From an uncultured bacterium (GTDB taxonomy: Bacteria; Actinomycetota; Coriobacteriia; Coriobacteriales; Coriobacteriaceae), in assembly GCA_905214425.1 (NCBI GenBank), contig CAJMLY010000024.1:1-27771 (forward strand): 27,771 nt of DNA, written 5' to 3'. Positions 1 to 7,955 of this stretch are shown here, piece after piece. The notes under the pieces were generated by a model, which saw only the letters and a program-made list of their open reading frames with translations, was not told the origin of the DNA and searched no databases. Numbering within the stretch: the first letter of the stretch is position 1; the number at the start of each line of letters is the position of its first letter. The translations under genes and the position numbers were made by a program.

Positions 1-137
1 TAAAACCGGGCTCGAACAAACACGCCTATTGACAATGGCTTTCTCATATTAAAGGAGCCCCAAAGAAACAAGGCCGGAAAAGACCAGCACCCCGAATGAG
101 CATTTCTTCATAGCAGCACGGTATCCAATCACGCAGC

Positions 138-165
138 GACCCCGTCACCTCAGGGCAACGGGGTC
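138..165 (-). terminator. GC-rich hairpin downstream of the wall-binding protein gene
   Basis: An 8-bp perfect inverted repeat (GACCCCGT at 138-145, ACGGGGTC at 158-165) encloses a 12-nt loop about 26 bp past the stop codon of the leftward gene. The stem suits a transcription terminator, but no clear T-run follows on the minus strand, so the role is uncertain. The rest of positions 1-191 shows nothing that I can assign to a gene. Confidence 0.35.
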
Positions 166-191
166 TCAATCAAAACTAACTCAGTAATGTG

Positions 192-1448
192 CTAGCCAAT
201 TTGCTGGCAGTTTTTGCACTCTCGTGAAGCACCACGCCTCTGGGCCTCCTGAACAGAGATCTGCGAATAGCCCTTTGCGTCCTTACCAACGGTACGGCAC
301 TTATGCGTATGGTAAACATTGCTACCGTTCTTATACCAAACTAGGCCGTAGCCCGGAATCCACTTACCGTCCTCGCCGACATAATAGGAGCCGATCCAGG
401 CATTAGTAGCCATGGCACCGGAAGACTGTAGGTAGTAGTCGCCGACCCAGGAGTCGTGGGCCATAGCGCCGGAACCGCTAAAGTAGTACCAGGCGCCGCC
501 GATCTGACGCCAGCCGGTGGCCATCACGCCGGAATCGTCGAACCAGTACCAAACTCCACCAACGTTGGCCCAAGAGTTAGAGGCCATAGCGCCCGAACCT
601 CCGAGCCAATACCACGTGCCGCCATTGCTGAGCCAGCCGGTTACCATGGCGCCCGAACCACTCGCATAGTACCAAGAGCCACCTGCCAAGAACCAGCCGG
701 TAGCCATCGCGCCGGAATCGCCGAACCAGTACCAGGAGCCGCCCAGGCTGCGCCAGCCGTTAGCAACCATGGCGCCCGAGCCATCGAGGTAGAACCACGT
801 ACCGCCGATATTGAGCCAGCCAGTGACCATCGCACCGGAAGCGTTGGCGTAGTACCACGTCCCCGAAACGTTGATCCAGCCGGTCAGCATGACACCATAC
901 TCGTCGAAAAAATACCAAGTTCCACCGATATTATGCCAACCGGTCAGCAGTTCGCCACTGAAGGTCGCATAGAACCACTTTCCATAGATGGAGTCATAGA
1001 GCCAGCCGCTATGCTGCATGCGGCCATCGGCGTTGGCACCAGGGGTGTTCAGGAAGTAGTTCTTGCCGTCAATCTGAACTCGGCCGTATGCCATATCATG
1101 GCTTTCGGGGTAAAAGTAATACTTGTCCCCACCGATAGACTGCCAGCCCGACACCGCGATCCCGTCAGCGCCAAAATAGTACCAGACAGCTTCGTATTCG
1201 TTATGCCACTGGTTCGTGACCATGGCGCCAGTTTCGGGATCGAAATAGCGAAGGTTGCCGTCCTCGCACCGAACGAGTCCAGTCTTCGGACGACCGTCGG
1301 AACACCATTCCGTAATCGGTCCACCGTCTCCGCCACCGCCAGCAATATCAGCAAATGAGGGCACCGGGGCAACCGTCATGCAGGCAGCGGCAAATGCAAC
1401 AACTCCCAGCACTGTTAGTCCGCGCCATCTTTCTCGAAGGTTTTTCAT
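192..1448 (-). CDS. Secreted cell-wall-binding repeat protein with C-terminal His/Cys tail
   Basis: This 418-residue protein is probably exported and held non-covalently at the cell surface. Residues 1-34 form a signal peptide: a basic start (KNLRERWR), a hydrophobic core, and likely cleavage after PSFA. Residues from about 60 to 370 are tandem ~20-residue aromatic/glycine repeats of the choline/glucan-binding type (CW_binding family), each of the form GW..GGxWYYxxxSGAM. Eight consecutive well-preserved units are flanked by degenerate ones. No enzymatic domain is visible. The tail contains H380-x-H382-x-C384 and C411-x-x-C414, which looks like a small metal-binding module. The start is supported by an AAAGGA Shine-Dalgarno upstream of the ATG. 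The ligand of the repeats is unknown; choline is only one possibility. The gene stands alone, divergent from the DUF4869 cassette. Confidence 0.88.
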   Translation of the reverse strand: MKNLRERWRGLTVLGVVAFAAACMTVAPVPSFADIAGGGGDGGPITEWCSDGRPKTGLVRCEDGNLRYFDPETGAMVTNQWHNEYEAVWYYFGADGIAVSGWQSIGGDKYYFYPESHDMAYGRVQIDGKNYFLNTPGANADGRMQHSGWLYDSIYGKWFYATFSGELLTGWHNIGGTWYFFDEYGVMLTGWINVSGTWYYANASGAMVTGWLNIGGTWFYLDGSGAMVANGWRSLGGSWYWFGDSGAMATGWFLAGGSWYYASGSGAMVTGWLSNGGTWYWLGGSGAMASNSWANVGGVWYWFDDSGVMATGWRQIGGAWYYFSGSGAMAHDSWVGDYYLQSSGAMATNAWIGSYYVGEDGKWIPGYGLVWYKNGSNVYHTHKCRTVGKDAKGYSQISVQEAQRRGASRECKNCQQIG

Positions 1449-1488
1449 ACGACATCCTTTCTCCGAGATTTAAGGCTCTCTTAAGTTA

Positions 1489-1516
1489 TTTTTAAACTAT
1501 CAATTCAGTATTTCAA
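1489..1516 (-). promoter_or_regulatory. Candidate sigma-70 promoter of the wall-binding protein gene
   Basis: On the minus strand a TTGAAA (-35 like, 1516-1511) is followed after 16 bp by TAAAAA (-10 like, 1494-1489), about 40 bp ahead of the ATG at 1448. The surrounding DNA is strongly AT-rich. This is a motif match only; several alternative hexamers could be drawn here. Confidence 0.35.
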
Positions 1517-1620
1517 CGGGAAATCGATAAAAGGTGTCTTTGTGACTGCAATTTAAATATGAGTCGCCACACCTCAACCGTTACGCTGAATAGCTTCTAA
1601 GGCAAACTTAGCGCATGAAC

Positions 1621-1648
1621 GAACTGATTAAACGAGTGAACTGATTAA
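1621..1648. repeat. Two 11-bp direct repeats in the divergent intergenic region
   Basis: GAACTGATTAA occurs at 1621-1631 and again at 1638-1648, with a 17-bp period, in the AT-rich gap between the leftward wall-binding gene and the rightward DUF4869 cassette. Repeated half-sites of this kind can be regulator-binding sites, but no family can be named from the sequence. Confidence 0.45.
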
Positions 1649-1691
1649 TAAAGCAACAAAATACAAACCTTGGTCATCAATCACATCTACC

Positions 1692-1730
1692 GCGGGCCGA
1701 TAACGCCCGCCTAATGTGCTGCGATATAAT
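1692..1730 (+). promoter_or_regulatory. Candidate promoter and operator of the DUF4869 cassette
   Basis: A consensus -10 hexamer TATAAT lies at 1725-1730, some 43 bp before the chosen GTG start. There is no good -35 box. In its place sits a perfect inverted repeat, GCGGGC (1692-1697) and GCCCGC (1705-1710) with a 7-nt centre. A protein bound there would cover the -35 region, so regulation is plausible. The inverted repeat is seen; the operator role is inferred. Confidence 0.4.
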
Positions 1731-1772
1731 CAATCTCACTAAATGCCAAATCAGCAAGCCGAAGGAGCTAAC

Positions 1773-2222
1773 GTGCTAACAATTCACTATGGTGATATGG
1801 AAAACGTTATCTACAACACGTCGGTTTACTTCGATAACGTCTATTCGCCCCAGTGGTTTCAAGACTCCTTTGCCCAAAGAGTCATTAAATCCATCGATAA
1901 AGGCACCGTGGTAGGCCCCAATGCAATCGATACCAAGATTCTAGGCGTCATTCCTCCCGAGAAACTATCCAGCGGCACCAAAACACTACTGCTTATGTAC
2001 TTTATGCCGCAGAATATATATAACGCCTCAAATTGCGGTGATAATTGCGCCTACTGGATTCTGAGGATCGCCGCGCAAAAGGATCTAACAATCAATCTCT
2101 ACCATTTAATGGATTTCGGAAACGGCAAATTCACGGCTGCCATTGCGAACACAGGCGATGTCGTTCACACGATGTTTGACCTTGTCCCCATAGCTGGAAA
2201 ATGCCTAAGGGAGAACTCCTGA
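1773..2222 (+). CDS. DUF4869-type protein of unknown function
   Basis: The predicted product is 149 residues and resembles the DUF4869 family, whose members begin with a (M)LTI-Y-GDM motif followed by YNTSVYF. The family hallmarks visible here are GDM and YNTSVYF near the start, an IPPEKLSSG-type segment in the middle, then NCGDNCA and DLTINL..LMDFG. No signal peptide or membrane segment is present, so it should be cytoplasmic. I chose the GTG at 1773 over an upstream ATG at 1743 because GAAGGAG (1761-1767) sits 5 nt before it and because family similarity begins there. Its TGA overlaps the ATG of the next gene by one base, so the two are almost certainly co-translated. The base composition is AT-richer than most of the window, which suggests acquisition. 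Function is unknown; a partner or antitoxin role is speculation. Confidence 0.8.
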   Translation: MLTIHYGDMENVIYNTSVYFDNVYSPQWFQDSFAQRVIKSIDKGTVVGPNAIDTKILGVIPPEKLSSGTKTLLLMYFMPQNIYNASNCGDNCAYWILRIAAQKDLTINLYHLMDFGNGKFTAAIANTGDVVHTMFDLVPIAGKCLRENS

Positions 2223-3199
2223 TGCGCGGATCATACAAGGTAACTATTCAAAATAACCGGGTTCAGTTTAAACTGACCATCAATCGAAATCTGACCATCA
2301 TCCAAGGCAACAGTGCTACAGGCAAGACAACTTTGCTTGAAATGGTGGCAGCTCACGAAGATCTTGGGGCACAAAGCGGCGTAACAGTAAGTTGCAAAGT
2401 GCCCTGTAAAACAATATCTGGAAAATATTGGCGCAGAGATCTCCAAGAAATTTCCAGCAGTATTGTTTTTATTGATGAGGGCAATACTTTTGTTCGATCA
2501 AGAGAATTTGCCCATGAAGCAAAACGTAGCTCAAACTACTACGTAATCGTCGCCAGAGAGTCACTGCGTCAACTGCCCTATAGCGTTGATGAAATCTACG
2601 GTCTTAAGAACACCAACCGAACCACAACGAAGTATCCCGTTTACTCTCGTGTCTACACCTCTACATATCGTATTTACGGTGATACTGATTTTAGAGGCGA
2701 GAGGCCCGAGCTTGTCATCGTCGAGGACACAAATTCGGGCTACGAATTCTTCAGTTTGCTATGCAAAAAGAGCAGCATTAAGTGCATCAGCGCGGGAGGA
2801 AAATCAAACATTTGCAACTGCATTATGGACGCACCGGAAAACGACATCCTCGTGATTGCCGACGGCGCCGCCTTTGGACCAGAAATTGCGGAAGCAGCTG
2901 CTCTATTGCGCCGAAAGAACATCAAGCTATTCCTACCGGAATCGTTTGAATGGCTCGTGTTGAAGTCGGGATTATTCAACAGCAAACACATTAAGGACAT
3001 GCTGCTTAACCCCGCTGAACATATCGAAAGCTCAAAGTTCTTTAGCTGGGAGAAGTTCTTTACTGCAGAACTCATCGAATGCTCACGAGACACACGTTTT
3101 CGATATGACAAGAGCTGCTTGAACGAGGAGTACTTGAACCCCACCGCTCTTGCGGCTCTTGAAGATACTTTGCCGGAACTTGGCATTACTTCGCACTAA
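2222..3199 (+). CDS. P-loop NTPase with TOPRIM-like C-terminal half
   Basis: The product is 325 residues. A Walker A motif (GNSATGKT, residues 29-36) follows a short N-terminal beta segment, and a Walker B-like IVFIDE lies at 81-86. No ABC signature is present and only about 45 residues separate the two motifs, so the ATPase core is compact. The second half resembles a TOPRIM fold: IVEDTNSGYEFF with candidate metal-binding E168, a GGKSN loop at 192-196, and LVIADGAAFG with D214. This order recalls OLD-family ATPase-TOPRIM proteins in miniature, but the second acidic residue of the usual DxD is not obvious. The start at 2222 is supported by AAGGGAG at 2207-2213 and by overlap with the upstream stop. 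The end overlaps the convergent glycosyltransferase gene by 4 bp. The motifs are clear; the nuclease or defence role is inferred. Confidence 0.75.
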   Translation: MRGSYKVTIQNNRVQFKLTINRNLTIIQGNSATGKTTLLEMVAAHEDLGAQSGVTVSCKVPCKTISGKYWRRDLQEISSSIVFIDEGNTFVRSREFAHEAKRSSNYYVIVARESLRQLPYSVDEIYGLKNTNRTTTKYPVYSRVYTSTYRIYGDTDFRGERPELVIVEDTNSGYEFFSLLCKKSSIKCISAGGKSNICNCIMDAPENDILVIADGAAFGPEIAEAAALLRRKNIKLFLPESFEWLVLKSGLFNSKHIKDMLLNPAEHIESSKFFSWEKFFTAELIECSRDTRFRYDKSCLNEEYLNPTALAALEDTLPELGITSH

Positions 3200-5682
3200 A
3201 ACGAGAAGTACTCACTGTCGGAGGATAGGTTTGGTCCGAGCCACGGGTCGCCATCGAGGAAGAACTCAGGCCAGCGCTGAATGAACAGCGCTTGCTCGCG
3301 CTTCCAGCGGCGCAGTTTTTCCTCGTTGGCCTCTTCCCTGCCGCGCGAGGTGAACTCGTAGTGGTATAGCTCGGCATAGGGCGTATAGATCGTGCGGTAG
3401 CCCGCCTCCCACACGCGCAGGCAAAAGTCTGCGTCGTTAAAACCGACGGCGAATTCCTCGTTATAGCCTCCGACCTGCTCAAATTCGCCGCGTCGGACCA
3501 TCTGGCAGGCACCCGTTACGGCGCTAAAGTTGCCCGGGCGCACGGCACGGGCAAGATAGCCCTCGCGCTTTGCCGAGAAGTCCTGGTTGGCGTGGGCAAG
3601 TGCACCACGCACGCCAACCAAAATGCCGGCATGCTGCACCAGATGATCGGCAAAGTAGAGTTTGGCGCCCACCACGCCCGCATCGGGACGCTGCAGATAC
3701 CCCATCATCTCTTCTATAAAGTCGGGACTTATGACCTCGGTATCGTTATTAAGCAGCAACAGATAATCGCCCTTAGCGTGCTCAACGCCAAAGTTAATGA
3801 TCTGGGAGTAATTGAACTCGCCCGGCCAGAACACAACGCGCGCGATACCCTTGCCTTTGGATGCTGCAGCCACGCGCTCTGGCAGGGTTTCGTAATACGC
3901 AAACGTCTCCGGGTCTTCGCTGTTGTTCTCCACCAAGACGATCTCGTAGTTGGCATACGTGGCTTTCTGGGCGATCGACATCACACAGGCATCGAGCGTC
4001 TCAACGTGGTCCTTAGTGGGGATCACAATGCTCACCAGCGGCGCAGGCTCCGGCAGCGCATAGCGCATGCGGTAGACAAACGGCGTCTCGGTCTCCTCGA
4101 CCGTTCCGTGAACGCCCAGCGAGTCAAAGTGGCGCTGCAGAGCCAGGCGCCCGGCCTCGATGGCATACGGTTTGCTGTCGGCGGTTCCGTCGGCGGTCGA
4201 CCCCGGATGCACGCGCCAGTGATACAACATGTGCGCAATATGCTCAAAGCGCGCACCCGCTGCAAGGCAGCGAAGCGTCAGGTCATAATCCTGGGCGCCC
4301 GCGACGTCTTCCGGCGATATGCCAATGCAATCGATGAGCGCCTTCTCCACCATCAGGAAATGCGTCACGCAGTTATGGCTATAGAGCAGGTCGACGTTAA
4401 GCTTGGTCTTAAAGACCGGCTGGCCCCACTCCCCTGCTTTCTGGAACATGTCCTCGTCGCAGAACAGGACCTGGGGACGCTCGCCCTCGGCCGCCTTATT
4501 CAGCGCGGAAACATACTGGAATAACGCGTCCGGTTCCAGAATGTCGTCATGGTCCAAGAACGCGATGTAGTCGCCCATCGCTTGCTCAATACCTGCGTTG
4601 GTGTTGACCACAATGCCGCCGTTGCCGGGCAGCCCAATGCGACGAACGCGCTCGTCGTTGGCACTTGCCGCAAGATTGGCCACCGCATCCCATTCGGGCG
4701 AGGCGTCCATAAGCAGCAATTCCCAGTTGTCATAGCTCTGGGCTAGCACCGAGTCCAGCAGCTCGCGCAGGTAGACCCGATCGGTCTTGTAGCACGGCAC
4801 CACAATGCTCACGAGCGGCCTATAGGCAAAGGCCGCCGAAGCGACACGCTGGCACGCCAGATCGCCCGGCTTTGCGCGATGCTGCTCAAACCAACGTCGA
4901 TAAGCTGCGTCGTCAGCGCGTGCATCCTTCATGCGGTTCCAGCTGTCGTCGACCATGCCGTTGTACAGGCGACCATCCATGGCGCAAAACCCGCTCTGGA
5001 TCTGCTCCGTGGGATCGCTCACAATCGCGACAAAATCTCGTATATCCTGAGGCATCTCAACGCTCAGATACGTTTTATTGACGCGACATCCGTTTTGCTG
5101 GAGAACATCGACCTGTGACTCAAACATATGCACGGTGGCATCAATCGCATTCATGTGCGTATCGAAGATCTGGAGCTCGGGGGCGCACTGGGGATCTCCC
5201 GCCCACTTGGCCTCATAGCGCCAGACGGCGCCCTCATCTGCCGGTAAATAACGAACGGCATCGATCTCGTAGCGACCGCAGCACTCGCCGCGCTGCGCAT
5301 CGCGAACGAGCGCGCACATCGCAGGCTTTGCTTTGTAGTTAATCTTGGATTCCAATTTGGCCACGCGGCTATCGAGGCGAATAGAGCCCAACCTTTGGCC
5401 ACCGGATGCAAAAACGACATCCATCGACGAGCCATCCAAAAACGGAAGCACCAAAACGGCGAGCTCGCGCTCGTAATCGGAAACGAAAGGGCAAAGCGCC
5501 AGCACACGGCCATGATCGACCGGGAGCACCAGCGACGGCACACAAGAACCGCTTGTCGTCGCATGGGCAAACGCTTGAGAACCCTCCCGCTCAATAAGCG
5601 CGGCGACATCCTGACCGGCAAAACGAAGCAGCACAAATAGACGGCCCTGACTGCGGCAAAGTGCCAAACGCTTGATACTCAT
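3196..5682 (-). CDS. Two-domain family 2 glycosyltransferase
   Basis: This 828-residue protein carries two GT2 (GT-A fold) domains after a roughly 285-residue N-terminal region that I do not recognise. Domain 1 starts at PLVSIVVP (residues 289-296), with a DHDD metal/nucleotide-sugar motif at 377-380 and a QDYD at 464-467. Domain 2 starts at PLVSIVIP (548-555), with NND at 645-647 and FNDADFC around 748-754. Tandem GT2 proteins of this kind commonly extend surface polysaccharides by adding two sugars or alternating linkages. The donor and acceptor cannot be read from sequence. No membrane segments are evident. The ATG follows the TAG of the upstream gene directly, so it is the last gene of the leftward glycosyltransferase operon. 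It converges with the DUF4869 cassette, leaving no room for a terminator. Confidence 0.9.
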   Translation of the reverse strand: MSIKRLALCRSQGRLFVLLRFAGQDVAALIEREGSQAFAHATTSGSCVPSLVLPVDHGRVLALCPFVSDYERELAVLVLPFLDGSSMDVVFASGGQRLGSIRLDSRVAKLESKINYKAKPAMCALVRDAQRGECCGRYEIDAVRYLPADEGAVWRYEAKWAGDPQCAPELQIFDTHMNAIDATVHMFESQVDVLQQNGCRVNKTYLSVEMPQDIRDFVAIVSDPTEQIQSGFCAMDGRLYNGMVDDSWNRMKDARADDAAYRRWFEQHRAKPGDLACQRVASAAFAYRPLVSIVVPCYKTDRVYLRELLDSVLAQSYDNWELLLMDASPEWDAVANLAASANDERVRRIGLPGNGGIVVNTNAGIEQAMGDYIAFLDHDDILEPDALFQYVSALNKAAEGERPQVLFCDEDMFQKAGEWGQPVFKTKLNVDLLYSHNCVTHFLMVEKALIDCIGISPEDVAGAQDYDLTLRCLAAGARFEHIAHMLYHWRVHPGSTADGTADSKPYAIEAGRLALQRHFDSLGVHGTVEETETPFVYRMRYALPEPAPLVSIVIPTKDHVETLDACVMSIAQKATYANYEIVLVENNSEDPETFAYYETLPERVAAASKGKGIARVVFWPGEFNYSQIINFGVEHAKGDYLLLLNNDTEVISPDFIEEMMGYLQRPDAGVVGAKLYFADHLVQHAGILVGVRGALAHANQDFSAKREGYLARAVRPGNFSAVTGACQMVRRGEFEQVGGYNEEFAVGFNDADFCLRVWEAGYRTIYTPYAELYHYEFTSRGREEANEEKLRRWKREQALFIQRWPEFFLDGDPWLGPNLSSDSEYFSF

Positions 5683-6750
5683 CTACACTTCTCGCTTTCC
5701 CAAGGCGTTCGCTGCCATGCGTTTGCAAGCACCCAGGCGCCCAAACCTCAAGACGTCGTAATCGAACATGAGCTTTTTGCACGCACGGGCATTGGGGGCC
5801 TTGCTGGTAAGCGCCGCACGCACCATAGCAGCAACAGAAGAAGCGCATTGTGCGAGCGCAGCATCGTTGCCCACGGCAGAACCGGCAAGCGCTGCGGCAA
5901 CGGCAGCAAACACCTTGCCGCAGCCCGTACCCAGAAGCCTGAGCGCATCGTACAGCACAAGATCGCAGAGGAAATATGCCAGGTCATCGGCATGTTGGAC
6001 ATCAAGACCGTCGCGCTGCCAGTCAGCCAGCACCGCGGAGTAAATCTTCACGTGCTCCAGCAGACGTGTCTCGTCGTCGTAGCGCATGGTGTCCATGAGC
6101 GAACCCTTGCGCGCCACGCGGTAGTCATACAGCTTGTTCGAGATAAGCGCGGTCTTGCGCGAACGACCGTACACGGCAAAATCGAAGACCTGGTCCTCAC
6201 CATACTTAACGGTTTCGTCGAACACGATCCCGTTGCCCAGCAAAAACTCACGCTTGCAGGCGGTGCGCCATGCAAAGGGGCGAGATGCTTCCTTAAACAG
6301 CAGATCGGAGCTATAGCCTTCAAACGACACATCGCGCGGGCTCAGCACATAGTTAAGCCACGGATACCCCGCCTCCAGCGGATACGGGTTCGCGCCAAAG
6401 GTCAAAACGTCGCAGTCCTCGCGCTCAAAGGCATCGACGATCACGCGGCATGCATCGGGCGTAAAGCGGTCGTCGGAATCCAAGAACGCGACGATAGGCG
6501 CCGTGGACGCAGCGATGCCGGCATTACGTGCACTCGACAGGCCACCGTTCTCCTTATCGACCAGGGTAAAGCGCGCGTCCTTTTCGCAATAGGCAGCCGC
6601 AATATCGCGCGAGCCATCCGGCGAGCCATCGTTGACCAGCACGCCCTCCCAATCGGGCATGTCCTGCGCAAGCAGGGAGTCCAGGCACCAGGTCAGGCAC
6701 TCCTCCACCTTATAGATGGGAACGACAACGGAAATCTTGGGGTTAGCCAT
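5683..6750 (-). CDS. Family 2 glycosyltransferase (type B')
   Basis: The product has 355 residues with one N-terminal GT2 domain: ISVVVPIY near residue 6, VNDGSPDGS at 39-47, and a DSDD metal motif at 91-94. A GEDQVFDFAVYGRSRKT segment mid-protein is the acidic active-site region of this family. The C-terminal ~130 residues are helical and alanine-rich, probably for acceptor or membrane association. A GTG at 6756 is an alternative start, but the ATG at 6750 has the better spacing (9 nt) from TAGGAG at 6760-6765. That Shine-Dalgarno includes the TAG stop of the preceding gene, so translation is coupled. Its architecture matches the gene at 7956-8996. Sugar specificity is unknown. Confidence 0.88.
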   Translation of the reverse strand: MANPKISVVVPIYKVEECLTWCLDSLLAQDMPDWEGVLVNDGSPDGSRDIAAAYCEKDARFTLVDKENGGLSSARNAGIAASTAPIVAFLDSDDRFTPDACRVIVDAFEREDCDVLTFGANPYPLEAGYPWLNYVLSPRDVSFEGYSSDLLFKEASRPFAWRTACKREFLLGNGIVFDETVKYGEDQVFDFAVYGRSRKTALISNKLYDYRVARKGSLMDTMRYDDETRLLEHVKIYSAVLADWQRDGLDVQHADDLAYFLCDLVLYDALRLLGTGCGKVFAAVAAALAGSAVGNDAALAQCASSVAAMVRAALTSKAPNARACKKLMFDYDVLRFGRLGACKRMAANALGKREV

Positions 6751-6762
6751 AGTCACTCGCTC

Positions 6763-7881
6763 CTACTGTGCGACCGGAACGTCATCAGGGTGTGGGTTGT
6801 CGCCGTAGGTGCGCTGATACGTCAGCACGCGCCAGACCAGCGGCAGGCCGCCAATCTTAAAGTAATGCTTAAACGTATTGAGCTTACCCGGCTTCTTAAA
6901 GTCAAAGCGCGAATCGATATAGGCGCGGGGCGACTTGACCATCAGGCGCAAGTCGGTCTCGCCACGCGGGTCGAACAGCGACAGATCAAAGCGACCAGCA
7001 TCCCAATCGGCCTTGAGCTCGGGCGAGGCCTTCTGCCAAAACTGCTCGCGCAGCTCATCGACCAAACGCTCGTCATTCCAACGATACGTATCGACCTTCA
7101 TGCGCATTAAAATCCCCTGGAGCTGAGCCTTGAGCTCGGGGCGCTCATCCAAAAAGCGCTGCATCTCGGCATATTCGTCGCATACGCAAAACACCTTGTT
7201 GGGCGAATTAACGGAGCTCTTCTCGTTATCCTGGCGATAGCACAAAATGGGGTCCGCAATAAACGCGGCACGCTCGGCGCAAGCCCAAACCTTAAAGTTA
7301 AAGCCTGCGTCCTGATACGAGGCGCCCGGCGTGGAGAGAAAGCGAACCTGATTGTCGTTGAGGAACTCGCGTCGATAGATAGCCGACCAAATGGAAGGTT
7401 TGCGGTAGAAAATTCCCGGGCGATCGACGGGGCGATACGCGGCGCCCGTCATATGCTCGTCGATAATCCCAAACAGCTCACGGCGTTCGCTGGGCGTGGA
7501 CCAATACAGGTAAAAGTCGCCCTTCACCACATCGGCATGCTCAGCATCGGCCTTGGCGACCAGCTTTTGGAGCGAATCCTCAAACATAAAGTCGTCGGAC
7601 TCAAGGATGCCCACGTACTCACCGCGCGCCATCTCCAGGCCGCGGTTCATCGAGTCGCCGTAGCCGCTGTTGGCTTTGTCGATCATCTTGACACGGGAGT
7701 CGCGCTCCATGTACTCGCGGATAATCGCCGGCGAGCTGTCGGTCGACCCGTCGTTAATGCAGATGATCTCGATGTCCTTGAGCGTCTGAGTCACGGCAGA
7801 ATCGAGGCACTCGCGCAGGTAGCGTTCGACATTGCAAATGGGAACAAGCAGCGAAACTTTAGGGGTATCAGAGTTCTGCAA
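6763..7881 (-). CDS. Family 2 glycosyltransferase (type A'), TTG start
   Basis: The product is 372 residues with an N-terminal GT2 domain: VSLLVPICN near residue 9, CINDGSTDSS at 41-50, and an ESDD metal motif at 94-97. A later YQDAGFNFKVW segment is the probable acceptor-side acidic motif. Translation most likely starts at TTG 7881, which has a perfect AGGAGG (minus strand, 7892-7887) 5 nt upstream and no in-frame ATG before the GT2 core. The N-terminal domain is nearly identical to that of the gene at 9003-10106 (73 of 79 residues from YLREC to DDFM), while the C-terminal halves diverge. This indicates a duplication with later specialisation for acceptors. It is third in the operon. Confidence 0.88.
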   Translation of the reverse strand: MQNSDTPKVSLLVPICNVERYLRECLDSAVTQTLKDIEIICINDGSTDSSPAIIREYMERDSRVKMIDKANSGYGDSMNRGLEMARGEYVGILESDDFMFEDSLQKLVAKADAEHADVVKGDFYLYWSTPSERRELFGIIDEHMTGAAYRPVDRPGIFYRKPSIWSAIYRREFLNDNQVRFLSTPGASYQDAGFNFKVWACAERAAFIADPILCYRQDNEKSSVNSPNKVFCVCDEYAEMQRFLDERPELKAQLQGILMRMKVDTYRWNDERLVDELREQFWQKASPELKADWDAGRFDLSLFDPRGETDLRLMVKSPRAYIDSRFDFKKPGKLNTFKHYFKIGGLPLVWRVLTYQRTYGDNPHPDDVPVAQ

Positions 7882-7955
7882 GAGAACCTCCTGTTGAATA
7901 GCGTGTAACAGGGTTATTTTAGCAGCCGGGTTGCGGCGGGCGGCAGCGCTTGGAA

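Noticed and set aside
456..1358. A 300-codon plus-strand open frame opposite the repeat protein
   Set aside because: Its apparent repeats are only the complement of the aromatic repeats on the minus strand.
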